64,000 bases of DNA. It comes from Mansonella perstans. Taxonomy: Eukaryota; Nematoda; Chromadorea; Rhabditida; Onchocercidae. The notes below the pieces were generated by a model. It was not told the origin of the DNA, did not search any database, and worked only from the letters and a program-made list of their open reading frames with translations. Location of the stretch: contig JBAMDO010000173.1 in NCBI GenBank assembly GCA_037074765.1, positions 55,327 through 119,326 of the forward strand, read 5' to 3'. Made by a program: the position numbers and the translations under genes. This document shows, piece by piece, positions 16,804 to 29,600 of this stretch; position 1 is the first letter of the stretch; the number at the start of each line of letters is the position of its first letter.

Positions 16804-18152
16804 TTACAATGAACAACATTCACCAAAAATCTGAGCGAAGATGCAAAAAATTACATTAAAAAATATAAAAGACAAAGCAACCACTAAAGACTCTTTTATG
16901 AAACACCAAGTGTTTTGAATAATAGCACCTGAAATATGATTTGAATCATGATGAGAAATGGAAAACAAGAAAAGAAAAAAGAAAACTAATAATTTCAAAT
17001 ACTATTATAACAAACCTGCATATGGTAAAAGATGAATATTCAATCCCAAATGTTGCCTTGGACGGAAAAAATGATCAAAAGTATCGCACAACGATGAGAG
17101 CTAAAACCAATTCAGTAAGAGAAAACATTATTCAAAAAAAAATTAGCTTTTAATCAACGATTAAACGGGGTGATTAGAAGATATTTTTAGGGAAATAGTC
17201 CTCGCCTAACTTAGATAAAACGCTTCTGTAACTAAATATCAGTAAAAAATTTACAAACATGAAACCTGAAAAAATTCTTTATATGCAGACATCATGTAAA
17301 GAATAGTCCAAGGCCAAACAATACTCTTTACCAACAAAAATGAAACTGCCAATCGCATAATCAATCCTAAAATAAAAGCTGCAAAATCCCAAAAAAATGC
17401 GTTCATTTAAAAAATGATTAGGATGTAACAAAATTGTTTGAAAACCCTGTGATTTTCAGAGGCACAGCTTGATTAATCAATGGAATCCTAATAAGCTTAC
17501 AATTCGCGAATCGAATTTGAAAAGAGGAAAGTAACCACCATTAATTCAAACTCTAAAAAAATCCAGATTTTCACAAAAGAAAGGCGCTCTTGTAAAAGTT
17601 ATAGTAAATCTGAACATTCGTAACGACAGGTGCCCTTGTATAAGTTTTACGCAACATACCAATAAATAAAGCTTTCCATAAACGACTCAATGCCTTATAC
17701 GAAACTGAAGACGATGTTATCGATTTATTGGTTGCCGTGTTTTCGCCATTACTTTTATTCATGAAATTATACAACGATACAGTAAAATATGCAGCTGGGA
17801 GTAAACATGAAGAATTTAATTAAAATTATTAATAAATGGCCACATATCCGGCCAAAAACATATTTTGTATTTCACCTTATTGAAGTTCCAGATGAATGAA
17901 CCAAATTTTTGAAACCTTCTCCACCTTCCAGAGTAGGTGCATTTCGTACATCCGCTGAACACGTCAGAGATTATGATGAGTCTTCAAAAATTTTCAATTT
18001 TTTACAATAATTATGAGAATAAACACTGCAAACTAACTTCCATCTGGCCCACTCAAGATACTTCTAATACGTTGGTCGGAGTTTCGCAAAATACGTTCCC
18101 GTCTCCTTTCACGTATTCCGGAAACAGTTATGTTTTCAGCATTTAATAGCAT
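16804..18152 (-). CDS. CAML/GET2-like tail-anchored protein receptor subunit
   Basis: CAML pairs with WRB/GET1 to form the ER receptor that accepts tail-anchored proteins from the ATPase TRC40/GET3. Six exons join in phase: 18038-18152, 17916-17954, 17660-17794, 17266-17378, 17016-17100 and 16804-16928. They encode 203 residues. Near the N terminus (residues 13-31) lies RERRRERILRNSDQRIRSI, which matches the basic RRAELRRRKLLMNSEQRI block of CAML that contacts the targeting ATPase. It is followed by a short polar region and then three hydrophobic segments (FIAFILGLIMRLAVSFLLVK; TILYMMSAYKEFF; SLVVALSFIFFN). This is the family architecture, but similarity outside the basic motif is weak. Exon 2 is only 39 bases and its donor could lie at the nearby GGAAG/GTGGAG instead. 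An AG acceptor sits 16 bases before the ATG. Confidence 0.72.
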
Positions 18153-18944
18153 ATTAATAGGTGTTTCCCTGAAAATTTTTGTACAGGATTCAATAACAGT
18201 AAAATGAATAAGTGGAAAAGTGAACCGCTAACACTAGTTTAAGAGCGCCGCAGTGGTGTGCCAGCTGTGAATTATATATTTAAAACCATGTTTCTGCAAC
18301 AGCAATGAACCTGAAAGATAACTCTCCAGCAAATATGGAAATCAAATGAATGGACCAATAGGATTTAACAAATCAAATTCTCAAATCAGTTGTTGTAGAT
18401 TTCATGCATACATAATAAAGGAAAAGATATCACAGAACAGTACAAATTTAGTACTACGAAACTTGCAACAGTGCATCATAGATGGATGAATTTTATACTT
18501 TTCAAAAATTAACAACAGTAAATACAAAAACACGTTGAAAACTAACTCCACAAACAACGCTAATGAGTTATTTCTCAGTTGCAGGACGGAGCAAAATCTT
18601 TTAACCGCCTCACAATCTCTAGAAATGGCTGAAGGCAGAAGTAACTGCACCATAACTACTGAAACATTCACAAACACCAGCCTATTCCATGTGATTTTTA
18701 ACTTTTCAAGTTTTCCCACTAACAATTTAATTGGTAAATGAATTCAAAAAAATCTTAACAGAAGCTATCATGATTCGCCTTCAGAAAGCTCATACTTAGC
18801 CAATGTATGATTTGAACCATGAAATGTGGTGCATGAAGGGCAGTTTTTTCAATGCAGAACCTTTTAGGGAAATGTTGCACTGAATGTTTTGGCACAGCAC
18901 TGGTAAGGCATACCACAGAAACACTCAGGAATATTGCAGTGATA
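18153..18944. other. Spacer between VPS16 and the CAML-like gene
   Basis: This 0.8-kb interval lies between the VPS16 stop and the CAML-like start, both on the minus strand. Minus-strand frames at 18402-18725 and 18755-18964 are open but read as noise. The second overlaps the end of VPS16 in another frame. The interval should hold the VPS16 3' untranslated region and the spliced-leader acceptor of the next gene. Confidence 0.55.
18169..18170 (-). other. Probable spliced-leader acceptor of the CAML-like gene
   Basis: On the minus strand the sequence AAAATTTTCAG is followed by GGAAACACCTATTAAT and the ATG. An unpaired 3' splice site so close to a start codon is the usual signature of nematode trans-splicing. 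Comparable AG sites precede VPS16 (AG at 25569-25570, 36 bases before the ATG) and the membrane protein gene at 46907 (AG at 46922-46923). Confidence 0.6.
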
Positions 18945-21402
18945 TCAGCTCTTTCTTGTGGCATTCAAAATATATGAGACAACTGGAGCAACTTCCTTGT
19001 TTCCGCGATATCGAGAGTGAATTTTTTCTATCATGACCAATAATTTCTTCTCAGCAGCATAATTTGCAGCTTCAACTGGCTTTCTACAATAAGAACTGCT
19101 TTCCACAACAAAAAAATAAAGGTGTTACAATGCATGATTTGGTTCCGGACATGAAAATGTTATCGGAAGAAAATAAGAATATTAGACTAATTAATTTTGT
19201 AGCATATTTTCTGAAAATTAAATTCCATAACCGATAAGTTTAATTTTTTGTGAAAAGTTTAATATGAACAAAGTGAACAAAAGAAATATCTAACTCCAAT
19301 AACAGCAGGCTTTCGACTACTTCGACAGGATTTGTAAGTTTATCGATGAATGATCTGCACAAAGATTCATTTCCATAGCGTGCACAAGCTTCGATAAACG
19401 GCTGAAAAAAATTTGATAAGTGATCATAAATACAAAGGAAAAGACCGCAACATATTGAGAATACTATAATGATTAGATTGATTTACCATGTAACTTGTAA
19501 GAACTTTTTTAGATCTGAATAAACTTTCAAGGTGATGCCATAATTTATTACGAGCATAGCTTTCAATCTTCCATATGCACAATCTAGAAAACAGAAATTG
19601 AAATTATCACAACCGTTTAAAACTAACTTGATTAAATCCAAACAGTTAAATGATCACATCGACTATGCAAAAGCGTCTTTTATAATGTCTAATTCTATTA
19701 GAATCTGCGTGAAAATACTGGCCAGTGGATACTACTTTCTGTTTTTTTATTTTAAGACCAACAACCTCATCTCTGGAATGATTAAGTAGCGCTACTCAAG
19801 CCTTTTTAAATTTCCATGATGCATGACTATAACGGAAAAATGCAGCAACGCAACATCGTGAAACGAGCTGAATTTGCTTCAAAGTAAAAAACTTTATACA
19901 AAACAAAAACAAAAAAAACTATACGCTTTTTCAGTTAATTTAAATTTCTTCCTGAGCAGTTCCGCCAAATTATCTTCTCGATGTCCCACAGCCCACATGT
20001 AAACACATCTAACACTTGTTCTGTCAACATCATTAAAATCAGGTTTTCCGTCCAAAGTCTCGCATATACTAAATAATTCCGCAGTTTCAGCAGCCAACTG
20101 AGCTGTTGTATGTTCCTAAAAACAAAACTTTTGAATACGCCAAAGTACTACTGATTCCAACTACTACTTCGTTACAATATCGGATATTCGATTCACAGCG
20201 GATAGCAAAATAAACAGTCCACATACTTTTAGTTTATTCAAGCAATTCTCTGCTTTAAGCAATCCTTCTAATTTATCCTTATTATCGAAAGGATTCCATG
20301 GTGTAGATTCGGATTCCTTCAAATAGTACAACGATTGATGAGTAAAGTCGTCTTTCTGCATATACAATGCCAAAAGATGACGAGGTGCTTCTTCCTACAA
20401 TTAACCCCTTTTAAGTGTACAATGCACTACAATTGATTGCTTTCTTTTGCCGATTATATTGCCATTACCTTTAAGTAGTCCTGATAGAGACAAAGAGCCT
20501 GTGGTAATTTCAACACGAGATGATCAATGACTTCTTTCTTCTGCGTTTTTTTCAAATAAGTTAGAACATAATGCACTGAAATGCGCTAACTTAACTTAAC
20601 AGCAACAATTCAAATGTTTTACGACTGCAAATGAAATAGTGTGCTTATGTTATAAATGTGCTGATAAAATCGGACATATCCAAAGAAGATTAAGCATACT
20701 TACAAAGATCTGGCTGCTGGCTTTTAGCAGCCTTTGCTAAAGCTCGATCAATTTTATTCAATTTCATAAGCATTTCGACTTGTCTGTTAAGACATGTTTC
20801 TTTGTCTAGCAAAAGTTCAGCTAACTGGTTCAAATTGGCATTGGCAGCTTTCATCGCAACATCTATAAAAGTCCATTCAATTATAACATCGAGCATTAAA
20901 AAAAGCTCCGCAAGTCACAAAAGATTTCCAACCTGCGAAGCTAACTTCAGGATAATTTGTAAATTTGTTGACAATCATTTCTGATAAGGCTTTAAAATCG
21001 GGTATTTCTCCAACTTCGTTTGCTGCTTTTGCCATCTCAATCTGAAGAAAATAAACAAGATACCGGTTCAAGAAAACTTCTTGAGAGCAGCATAAGCAAC
21101 ATAAGCGCAGAATTAAAACTGGGAAACAGAGGAAGCGATAAAATTGAAGAAGGTAACAAAAGTAGACGACTACTCTATCAAGAAATTACCTTCTTCAGTG
21201 CCCAATGAGCCAATATACGATGAACTCCATTTTTCGAAGGCACCTTCATATACCTACATATAGACAGTGCAGAAGGCCACTGTCCTAAATCTGTAAGACG
21301 ATCAATCAGGGCATTCATTTTCAGCTCTTCTGATCTGCAACAAGTAATTCACACACCTGAATCGCTGGTAATTGATTCCTTTCAGAACGAAATCATTTAA
21401 AC

Positions 21403-21439
<37 letters not shown>

Positions 21440-24400
21440 CATGAGAAACCTAATATATATCGTGAGAGACTTAATATCGTTCTCAAAACCAGCTGGAATT
21501 TCCCATTCTATAAAAGCTTTAGCATAAATTTTTAAGGTAATTCTAATAGAAATCCTTTTCAAGCTTCAGCTATTACTACCAATCAAATCATCGCATCCAG
21601 TAATCCAATGAAATACAGACACACAGAACGGGTCCAGAGAATAGTAAAATAATGTTAACATTACAGTTTTTCTATGTATATAGGTTGAGTTTTCGAATGT
21701 ATACGTTTTCTTCCTATATAAGTATAAATGTAGATTTTTGTGTATGAAAACATTTAGTATGTTCATCCCCTCATGCATTTTTTGTAACAAAAACTAAAAT
21801 ACGCGGGATATAGAAATGAAAAATACCATGATAAAGTAAAAGAAATCGACCCAATGAGACGATCAGTAAGGCTTTCTGAAATATTCTACAGGGTATTCCA
21901 TTTGTTTACATATATTTTCACTCCATAATGAGATTTTACCGGTAGCACTTTTATAAGAGCCCAAAATCAACTCGAACTAACAAGCTCATTTCAAGACAAT
22001 GCTTTGTTTATTTTTCAGAATTTATACGGGTTGGACTGATTAAGAGATGAAATTCACTCTACTTAATAAAAGAAATTTTGTTCTTTGTTTCCATATCTAC
22101 TACCAGCTATTCATTACAGCCGCACTAAATTAAGAGCAAAACTGAACTATTTTTAATCCCCGATTATATATCCTGCCATGAACGCGAACATGGCAATATC
22201 AAAAACTTACTGTGCAAATGATAATGCCATTCCGATGTATGGTTTTCGCAAAAAATTCAGCACCCTCATAACACGACATATATCAACGAACTGTGAAGCA
22301 TCTTGCCGCCGCAATAATGATTTCCCGAGCGACGCCGCCTTAATATATCTTAGAGCAATATTTAAGGAATAATCTATTATAACAATGTATTTCAACATTG
22401 AAGTTCATAAATATTAGTCATCAATTTTGTACTGCACGAACTCTCAGCATTTTCTTTTGCAAGATAGTATCAAATTGATGCGCTGCAGCCAAAAGACATT
22501 GTTGTACTGCCTTCTCCATTTGATCTTCTGTAAAGAAGTAGAAAGAGGAATAAAGTCATGACAGCAACGCCCGACGTGAATGTTCGAGCTGAAAAAAGAC
22601 AAAACTCACCAATCATATGTATGTACTCGTAAACACCGTAAGTTCCTTTGATAAGTTTCTCTGAGGCCTCGTATAAAATGGCCCCAGGTTCCGGTGATGC
22701 GACACCCAGTACATCACCGACAACATCTACAACAGAAAATACATGATAAGAATTGAGATTTCATGTAAATGCATAATTCTGATTACCGATCATGTGGACA
22801 GTGCGTATGTTAAGATTTAATGTCGAGTTACAACGAATCACCAGAACAGAACAACGCCACACAGGGTAATGGTAACTAGTACATCGAAAAATAAGTACAG
22901 AATAATTTATGTGTTCCGTTCAATCATATTTTGCATGCCCAAATCAAAGAACACAATAAATTAAAACCACGAAAATCGATAATAAAAATTCAAGAATACC
23001 CTTCTACAGTTTCTGTGCTAGAATCAAGTGTCATTTCTTGTAACAATGCAGAAAATATAAAAACTGCAAGTTCAGTCAGAAAACATAACTCAAACAAGCA
23101 ACAACAAAAACCTGGTACTTGCGATAAAAGAATAACTTCATTTGTAGTGAAAACTTTGATACCATCAAGCTCCATATCGATTTCTACTGGACTATCAAAA
23201 TCGTATCTTCAGTTTAAATAAAAACAATCAATACGGATTGGATATGAATTGTAACGCTTCTTTTAAATTTGATTTATAAATGAAAAAAGAAATAAATATG
23301 CAGATAATTTAGCATAACTCTCATTCCCTCTTTTATGCCATATTTTCAGCATCACGTGAAGGCAGTATTGTAAAGCAGAAATAAGTAATATTCCAAAAAT
23401 ATACAAAATAACGTAAAAACTAAATCATGTATCCTAACACACGACGTTAAAATTCCAATCAACTTACATATGCGTCTCCGAACATAAGGAAATCAAATAT
23501 AAGGATTGATGAGTACGTTTCAAAGCCACTACCTCACTACCACACCTGAAACGACGAATAATTCTTACAAGAATTTCAATAATTACCAATGAATCTGGAT
23601 GCCTGATTTTATCATACGCAAGCAGTTTTAAAACTAACCATGTTAGGCTAGATGCTACAATCGAATCGACAGCCGTACAAACTGATAAAGCAGAAAGAAG
23701 TGAAAAATCTGAATCAATAATCTGAACAACAAAGCTCGAATGAAGTAAGGCTACGCGAGAACTATCCCAGTTTGGAACAATATTTATATATTCGCCATTA
23801 TCGATCCTCCATGAAAAATCCTAAAAAGCATAAAATTCATTAAAAAAAATGAAACAGACAAAATAAACTAATAGAACAGTGCAGAAAAAGCAAACCAGAA
23901 GATGTGGTACAATTCCTTGCACGCCTGCATAGAACGCATTACCAATAACAAATAAAATATTCACTTGTAAAGATGTAAGCACATTCCAGGCAGATGGGTG
24001 ATTTGCTTCTATAACAGTTTATTAATTTCCCTTACATTTTAATATTGCACATATGCATGATGCCTTCCTTTTTTTTTAAAATAGTCTCTTCCTTTGATCT
24101 TTCAAATGATAATCCTCATGATCAGTTTAAGGTAGTTAAGAAGCCTTTCAATCTGTTAGGCAGAAAATTTAGACAATTTACTGTAACATAAATTTGGATT
24201 TTACTAGTAAATATAACATTCATGAATAATTTGTTTGAAAAATACTTGCAATATCGGGAATACGCCACGGGACGGCTTCCATAACTGAATTGACAGCATA
24301 AATCCTATTATTTTCGGAAAGGACCGCTAAACCTGTGTTACCCAAGCCTCCATGATATATGCGAGTTTCAGTAACGGTAATCTCCTAAATATATCTGAAT

Positions 24401-25533
24401 TGAAGAAATAATTGTGCTCCATGCGTGAAAAAAAGCTCGAACAAAGAAGTACAAAACACAACCTCATCGATTATAAACTGGTATTTGAGCTTTCCAAGGG
24501 GAGTGTAAACAAGAACACGGCCACGAATATTGACGATTACGAGCTGAATTTAAAATAACTTTAAAGATGAGCTAGAAGCAAGCAACTAACAGAGTGAATT
24601 AAATATTTTGAAAATCGAAACTAAGAACGGTGAATCTTACTCTTTGACAACGGGTCCAATACATGGAATGTATGTTGTGAGCTTTGAAAGTTGAAAGTGT
24701 TTTTCCGGAGCTTGTTTTTATCACAACATTCCACATAGAAATATTTGGTACAGCAATCGCTGGAAAACGTTGTTTTTCGCAAAATATTTATGGTTATGAG
24801 ATTCAATGTTAAGATACTGGAAGCCGATATCAGTACTCACAGTGATAAAGAGGTACTTTTTTACAATGCATTTTTCAACAATAATGGTGTGTGCAGGTCG
24901 ATACACTGATATCGACAATACACTGATATGTACACTAATGTGTCGTTACACTGATACTTATAATATACCTTCTTTCCCTATAAAATCTAGAATATTGTAT
25001 GTAAAAGTTAGTGAATCAATGCAGTCTGCTTTGAACTCCAAAGTCGAGCCAAAAATTGAAAAGAGCAACATGAAAGGAAAAGCTGATGTATTACTTATCG
25101 CTTGATACACTATTAGAAGGGAATAATTACTCTAATTTCTTTGATTTGAATTCAAAAATGAAGGAGCAGAAACTGGTCGAGAAATCAGCTCCTGTTTGAA
25201 AATGCTAAAGATTCATTTAACTATGTTGAAACGATACCTATGGAACCTCCATACGGAGAAGATGCGAAGAGACATTTGTCAGTGATATCATAACCAGTGT
25301 TCTGGAATAACGTGTTCCTCCTGAAATATTCTTTTGAACAATATAAACTAAGGGATATTTTGTAAAGTTTCATAGTACAAAATATTTACAGTAATGAAAA
25401 AGCCTCATCTTATTCTTATTTCGCCCAATTCTTACTTATTTCAATTTTCATTAAATAAAAGTAATGAAATAAAAAAGAATAACCTTATTTTGACAGGACT
25501 GAGATATTTCCAGTCGCTTATTTCGGACTTCAT
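18945..25533 (-). CDS. vps-16: Vacuolar sorting protein VPS16 (HOPS/CORVET core)
   Basis: VPS16 is a core subunit of the HOPS and CORVET tethers that drive endosome and lysosome fusion. Twenty-one exons chain in phase: 25484-25533, 25238-25320, 24641-24759, 24463-24543, 24246-24384, 23896-24008, 23639-23820, 23468-23545, 23112-23206, 22610-22726, 22442-22527, 22211-22338, 21190-21334, 20933-21041, 20704-20862, 20469-20575, 20227-20394, 19925-20115, 19487-19583, 19295-19401 and 18945-19083. They encode 830 residues (human 839). The N-terminal beta-propeller shows SSPYGGSIA, RGRVLVYTPLGK and ELDGIKVF. The C-terminal helical Vps16 domain shows AVQQCLLAA, MLRAASLGKSLL, RVLNFLRKPYIGM, RILAHW, LLMKLNKIDRALAKA, PQALCLYQDY and SKKVLTSYMPFIE. 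Two acceptors are unusual (ATTAAG before 22338 and ACTGAAG before 23206), but both frames match the family across the join. Confidence 0.95.
21406..21438. repeat. (AT)n microsatellite in a VPS16 intron
   Basis: About sixteen uninterrupted AT dinucleotides lie within the long intron between the exons at 22211-22338 and 21190-21334. Confidence 0.95.
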
Positions 25534-26682
25534 TCATTCAAATTCTTCACTGGTGAACATTAATGTAGCTGAAGAATGAATGAAATCGGTAATGGTTTCC
25601 ATAAAATAACCTTTAAACCTAATATAATTATGAATTTTCCTTTCACGTATATATTCAACTACAAAAAAAATTTTTGTATTTAAAAAAAGTAATTTTTAAC
25701 TCAACGGAATGAATTCGAACGATGATTATATCAGTAAAAAAAAAAGCTGAAATTGTGATAATAGAAGTAACATTTCAAAAAATCTTATCAATTACATCTA
25801 ATAAGGCTTACAACAAAACAAGGTGATAACCATAAATATCTCTATAAGTATTAAATCCCTCTATGCTACGTATAATTGACATTTAATGAAAGAATTCCTG
25901 AACTAGTTCCTGAACCGGTAGGAATATCACATCTCCATACCCTAACAATATTCTCATACCGCACTGTTTTACCAGGTTCTTTTACTCTCTCTTTATTTTC
26001 TCGTATCTCTTCATTTACCACACTTTATCGTCATATCCACATGGAATTGTCATCTTACCCGGGCATTGGTAGCGCAGTAAATTAGTGAATTGCTAGCGGG
26101 TGTCGAAATTCGCGAATTGGTGATCAGTAGCGGATTTCGTTTGTTCTCTTTATGGACAGCAGAAGGACAATTATCAACTTCAGTTAGGCATCAAATTTCG
26201 GTTTGTTCAAAAAGGTATACATATCATTGCATTACTAATTATAAACTAGTTCGTTTAAGTATGTCGAATTTTTGTCGAATAATCTGATGGCTGTATTTTC
26301 CATTAGTTTAACATGATTTTGGTAAAATTAAATGTTTATGACTTAATAAATAAATATTAATTTTTTATTTAGACTTTCTATCTGCTAACAAAATGTATGT
26401 TTAGTTTAGGCTCTATGATAGCAATTGTTGCAAGAAATGCTGAAATAAGGAAATCAATTAATGAAAGGTGGTGGTTATCTGTTAAAAAATCGAATTATCT
26501 GAGCAGACGGAAATGATTGCTGATCACAATCTATCACAATCTGTTACAAATAGCGGTATATTTTCATAAAAATTATCATAATTTATGTCTTAATTTGAAA
26601 TATATCATAATTTTCTATTGTACATCTATCGCTTATTTTGATCGGTATATTTATTTAAATCTTACGACTGTTATATTTGCAG
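25534..26682. promoter_or_regulatory. Divergent spacer between VPS16 and GIT
   Basis: VPS16 is read leftward and GIT rightward, so this interval should hold both promoters and the unresolved 5' end of GIT. Two candidate first GIT exons have the phase needed to join 26683: ATG at 26041 with a donor after 26068, and ATGAAAG at 26461-26467. Neither has a strong spliced-leader acceptor in front. No other coding signal is seen. Confidence 0.45.
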
Positions 26683-29600
26683 CAATTGGACGCCCATTTC
26701 AATGTGCAGATTGTTCTGCCGAAGATCCTCAGTGGGCTTCTTTGAACAAAGGCGTTCTTATTTGTTCGGAATGTTGCTACGTTCACAGAAATCTTGGTTA
26801 CCTTTTTGTAGTTTTTCCGAACATTTTCGTTATTTTTTTTTGGAGATTGTCGTTCAGGTCGGTCAATAGTTACGGCTGTTGCAAAAGTCCGGCATTGGTA
26901 CCACTACAACATTGCAGTAATGTGGCATGCATCTTTCGCTGCATTGCAAAATGCATATGTGGATAGTTGTAGGTCAGATCGAAAATATGCAATTAATATG
27001 GCAATTAATATGGGCATTATGCGAGCCTGGTTTAATTCTTATAAGTTGAACTGACATTAAGTAGTTCATAGTTGCGTTCATTTAAATGAGTTACTTACTG
27101 GCAGAACCGACAAGATTTCATCGTGTGAACGTGGGATTGGTTAAGTAACTGGAACAACTTGGGGATTTTGTATGAACTATTAACGAATGTTTTTCCAAGG
27201 AGTGTGGATGATGATGCATACAGTTACTTTTCCATGTTATCAATGTGACTATACAGGTCGTCATATCAGCCATGTTCGTTCAATCAAAAAAGGAGCTTGG
27301 AATAGTAGTCAGCTAGAGTTGATGTATGTTTTATATTCTAATGGTTCAAATAATATTTGGGAACATTCGCTTCTCGATCCTCAGTCTACCAATAAAATTC
27401 GAAGAAAACCAACACCTCAGTGAGTTATGGTCATGAAATTCCTGTAATTAGCGTAGCCATGTTATGTGTTTTCAGCAAATTTCATGGAAATGATTCATTT
27501 TGTTTTCTGAGTTACTGAGTGTTACGAAAGTTTGAATGAATTGGAACTTCAAAAACTTGAAAATGTTTTTATAACGACATCGAGAAAAAGAATGAGCTAG
27601 TATTGGAATTAGAAGTAATTAATCGTTAAGTTTGAAATTTGTTGAAGAATCTTCAAAGAAACTGAAAAATAATCGGTACCAAGCTCGATTTTATTTTTTT
27701 GGACATTTTTTAATTACAGAACAATTTTCTAGTGACCCTGTTTTCCCCATCAAAGAAAACTTTATCAAAGCGAAGTATGTGCAAATGGCTTTTGCTCTGC
27801 GTCCAGCAAAAGATGATAATTGCATTAGTCAAGACGATTTGAATCGCCAGCTTTGGTCTTGTGTAAGGACCTCTCATGTGGAAACAACTATGAGGTATTT
27901 ATAGAAGAATATTTTTAAGTGGAATGGTAGAGAAAAATGAAATAGGGTATCTCACTCATACTTTGTAGAATTTCCTAGCATTAAAATTTCTATTTATTTA
28001 TATTTTTTTATGCAAGGAAGTATTCTGGTATGGTTTCAATTCGTGCATTTTGGACGGTTTGATCATACATTTCAGATTATTGGCATTGGGTGCCGATCCG
28101 AATTATATAGATCCCGAAAAGCATAATGCACCGCTGCATATCTCGGCCAAAGAAAATCAAGCTTTACAAGTTTGTTTTTTTGCATTAAATTAGGTGATTA
28201 CTATTGCCGTTTCATTTACGATAGATATCTATTAATTAATTTCTAGTCTAATATTCAGGTTGAATTACTTTGAATTTATGGTGCTGACCCTAGATATCTA
28301 TTAGGTAATTTCTAGTCTAATATTCAGGTTGAATTACTTTGAATTTATGGTGCTGACCCTAGATATCTATTAGTTAATTTCTAGTCTAATATTCAGGTTG
28401 AATTACTTTGGATTTATGGTGCTGATCCTGCACAGCTAAATGCCATAGACCTAACTCCTTCTCAAGTAGCGAAGCTTGAAAATCATGTAAGTTTTAACAG
28501 ATTCCGCATATTGGTTATGTACCTGATTGTTACATGGGGCATTTTTTTCGTGAGTTATATTCCGAGTGCGTCATCTTTTTGCATTGATGACTCTCTAATC
28601 TATCGTTTATCCTACGTTTCATTTGAAGTACGCTTTTAGTTAATTTATCTTTAGTTAGTTCATCACATTGCTTTGTGATGAAGATAAAAAAGCCGCTCTA
28701 CCGACTTTTATAATCATTGTTTGGTAAAGCTTTTTCTTTAGATCGAACTTGCTACGAGATTGGAAGAACTACAGTTTGAAGTTACCAACCGTTTGACAAT
28801 GTTTTTATGTGGACGACGACCAGACCACTCTAGGCAACAGTATTTCTTGATTCCCGAGCTTACAGGACAGAACACCGAAAATATGCAAATGAATTCAGCT
28901 AGGCGACGGCTTCGTTCTCTTCCTTCGTATTACTTTGAACGTATTGTTCAAGATGTTTATGATGAGGTCACATTTTCGTATTCTGCTTTTTTTTCCTTGT
29001 TTTTCAAATGATTTTCAAACAAATCTGGATTAACAGGTAGATCGCCGAGAAACCGTTGCGGCTTGGAATGCTACCACTCAGGGAATTCAGCCTTTCTCAG
29101 TGGGGAACGACCACTGTGTGGCTGTTTTTTTGCCGGTATTATTTTTAACGATTTTCTGGTGGTTTGACGAGTAATTCATATCTTTTTATACTCCAGTTAA
29201 ACTGAATTCGGTGTACTCGAGCAATAAACCTCTCAGCGACAAATCTTGCTCTGTTTATTGTAGCCCAATCCTGAATTATCAGCTACGCGTAATCAGCTCC
29301 GCCAAAAACTCGCAAAATGTGATATGCGAGGATTCGCAACCTTAATTATAGATGTTCTCAGTGAAGCCAAACGAAGGTTAGGAAAGAAGTTGGATTTTGT
29401 CTTTTCCACTCGGTTTTTACTGTGTGCATTTGTTGTATGCACACCGCAAAAAAGTGCTAGTTTCCTAAAATATGTGATTCTAGATATTATGGCTTACCAC
29501 TGAAAGGTGATGCAGATGATTCCGCTGAGAATCTATTGAAAAAAACTTCAGATAGTGTGGAGCATCTAAATGTCAGTTCCATGGGTACTTCCGAGTATGT

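Noticed and set aside
18755..18964. Minus-strand frame at the end of VPS16
   Set aside because: It overlaps the last VPS16 codons in another frame and runs into the 3' untranslated region; the VPS16 frame is clearly the coding one.
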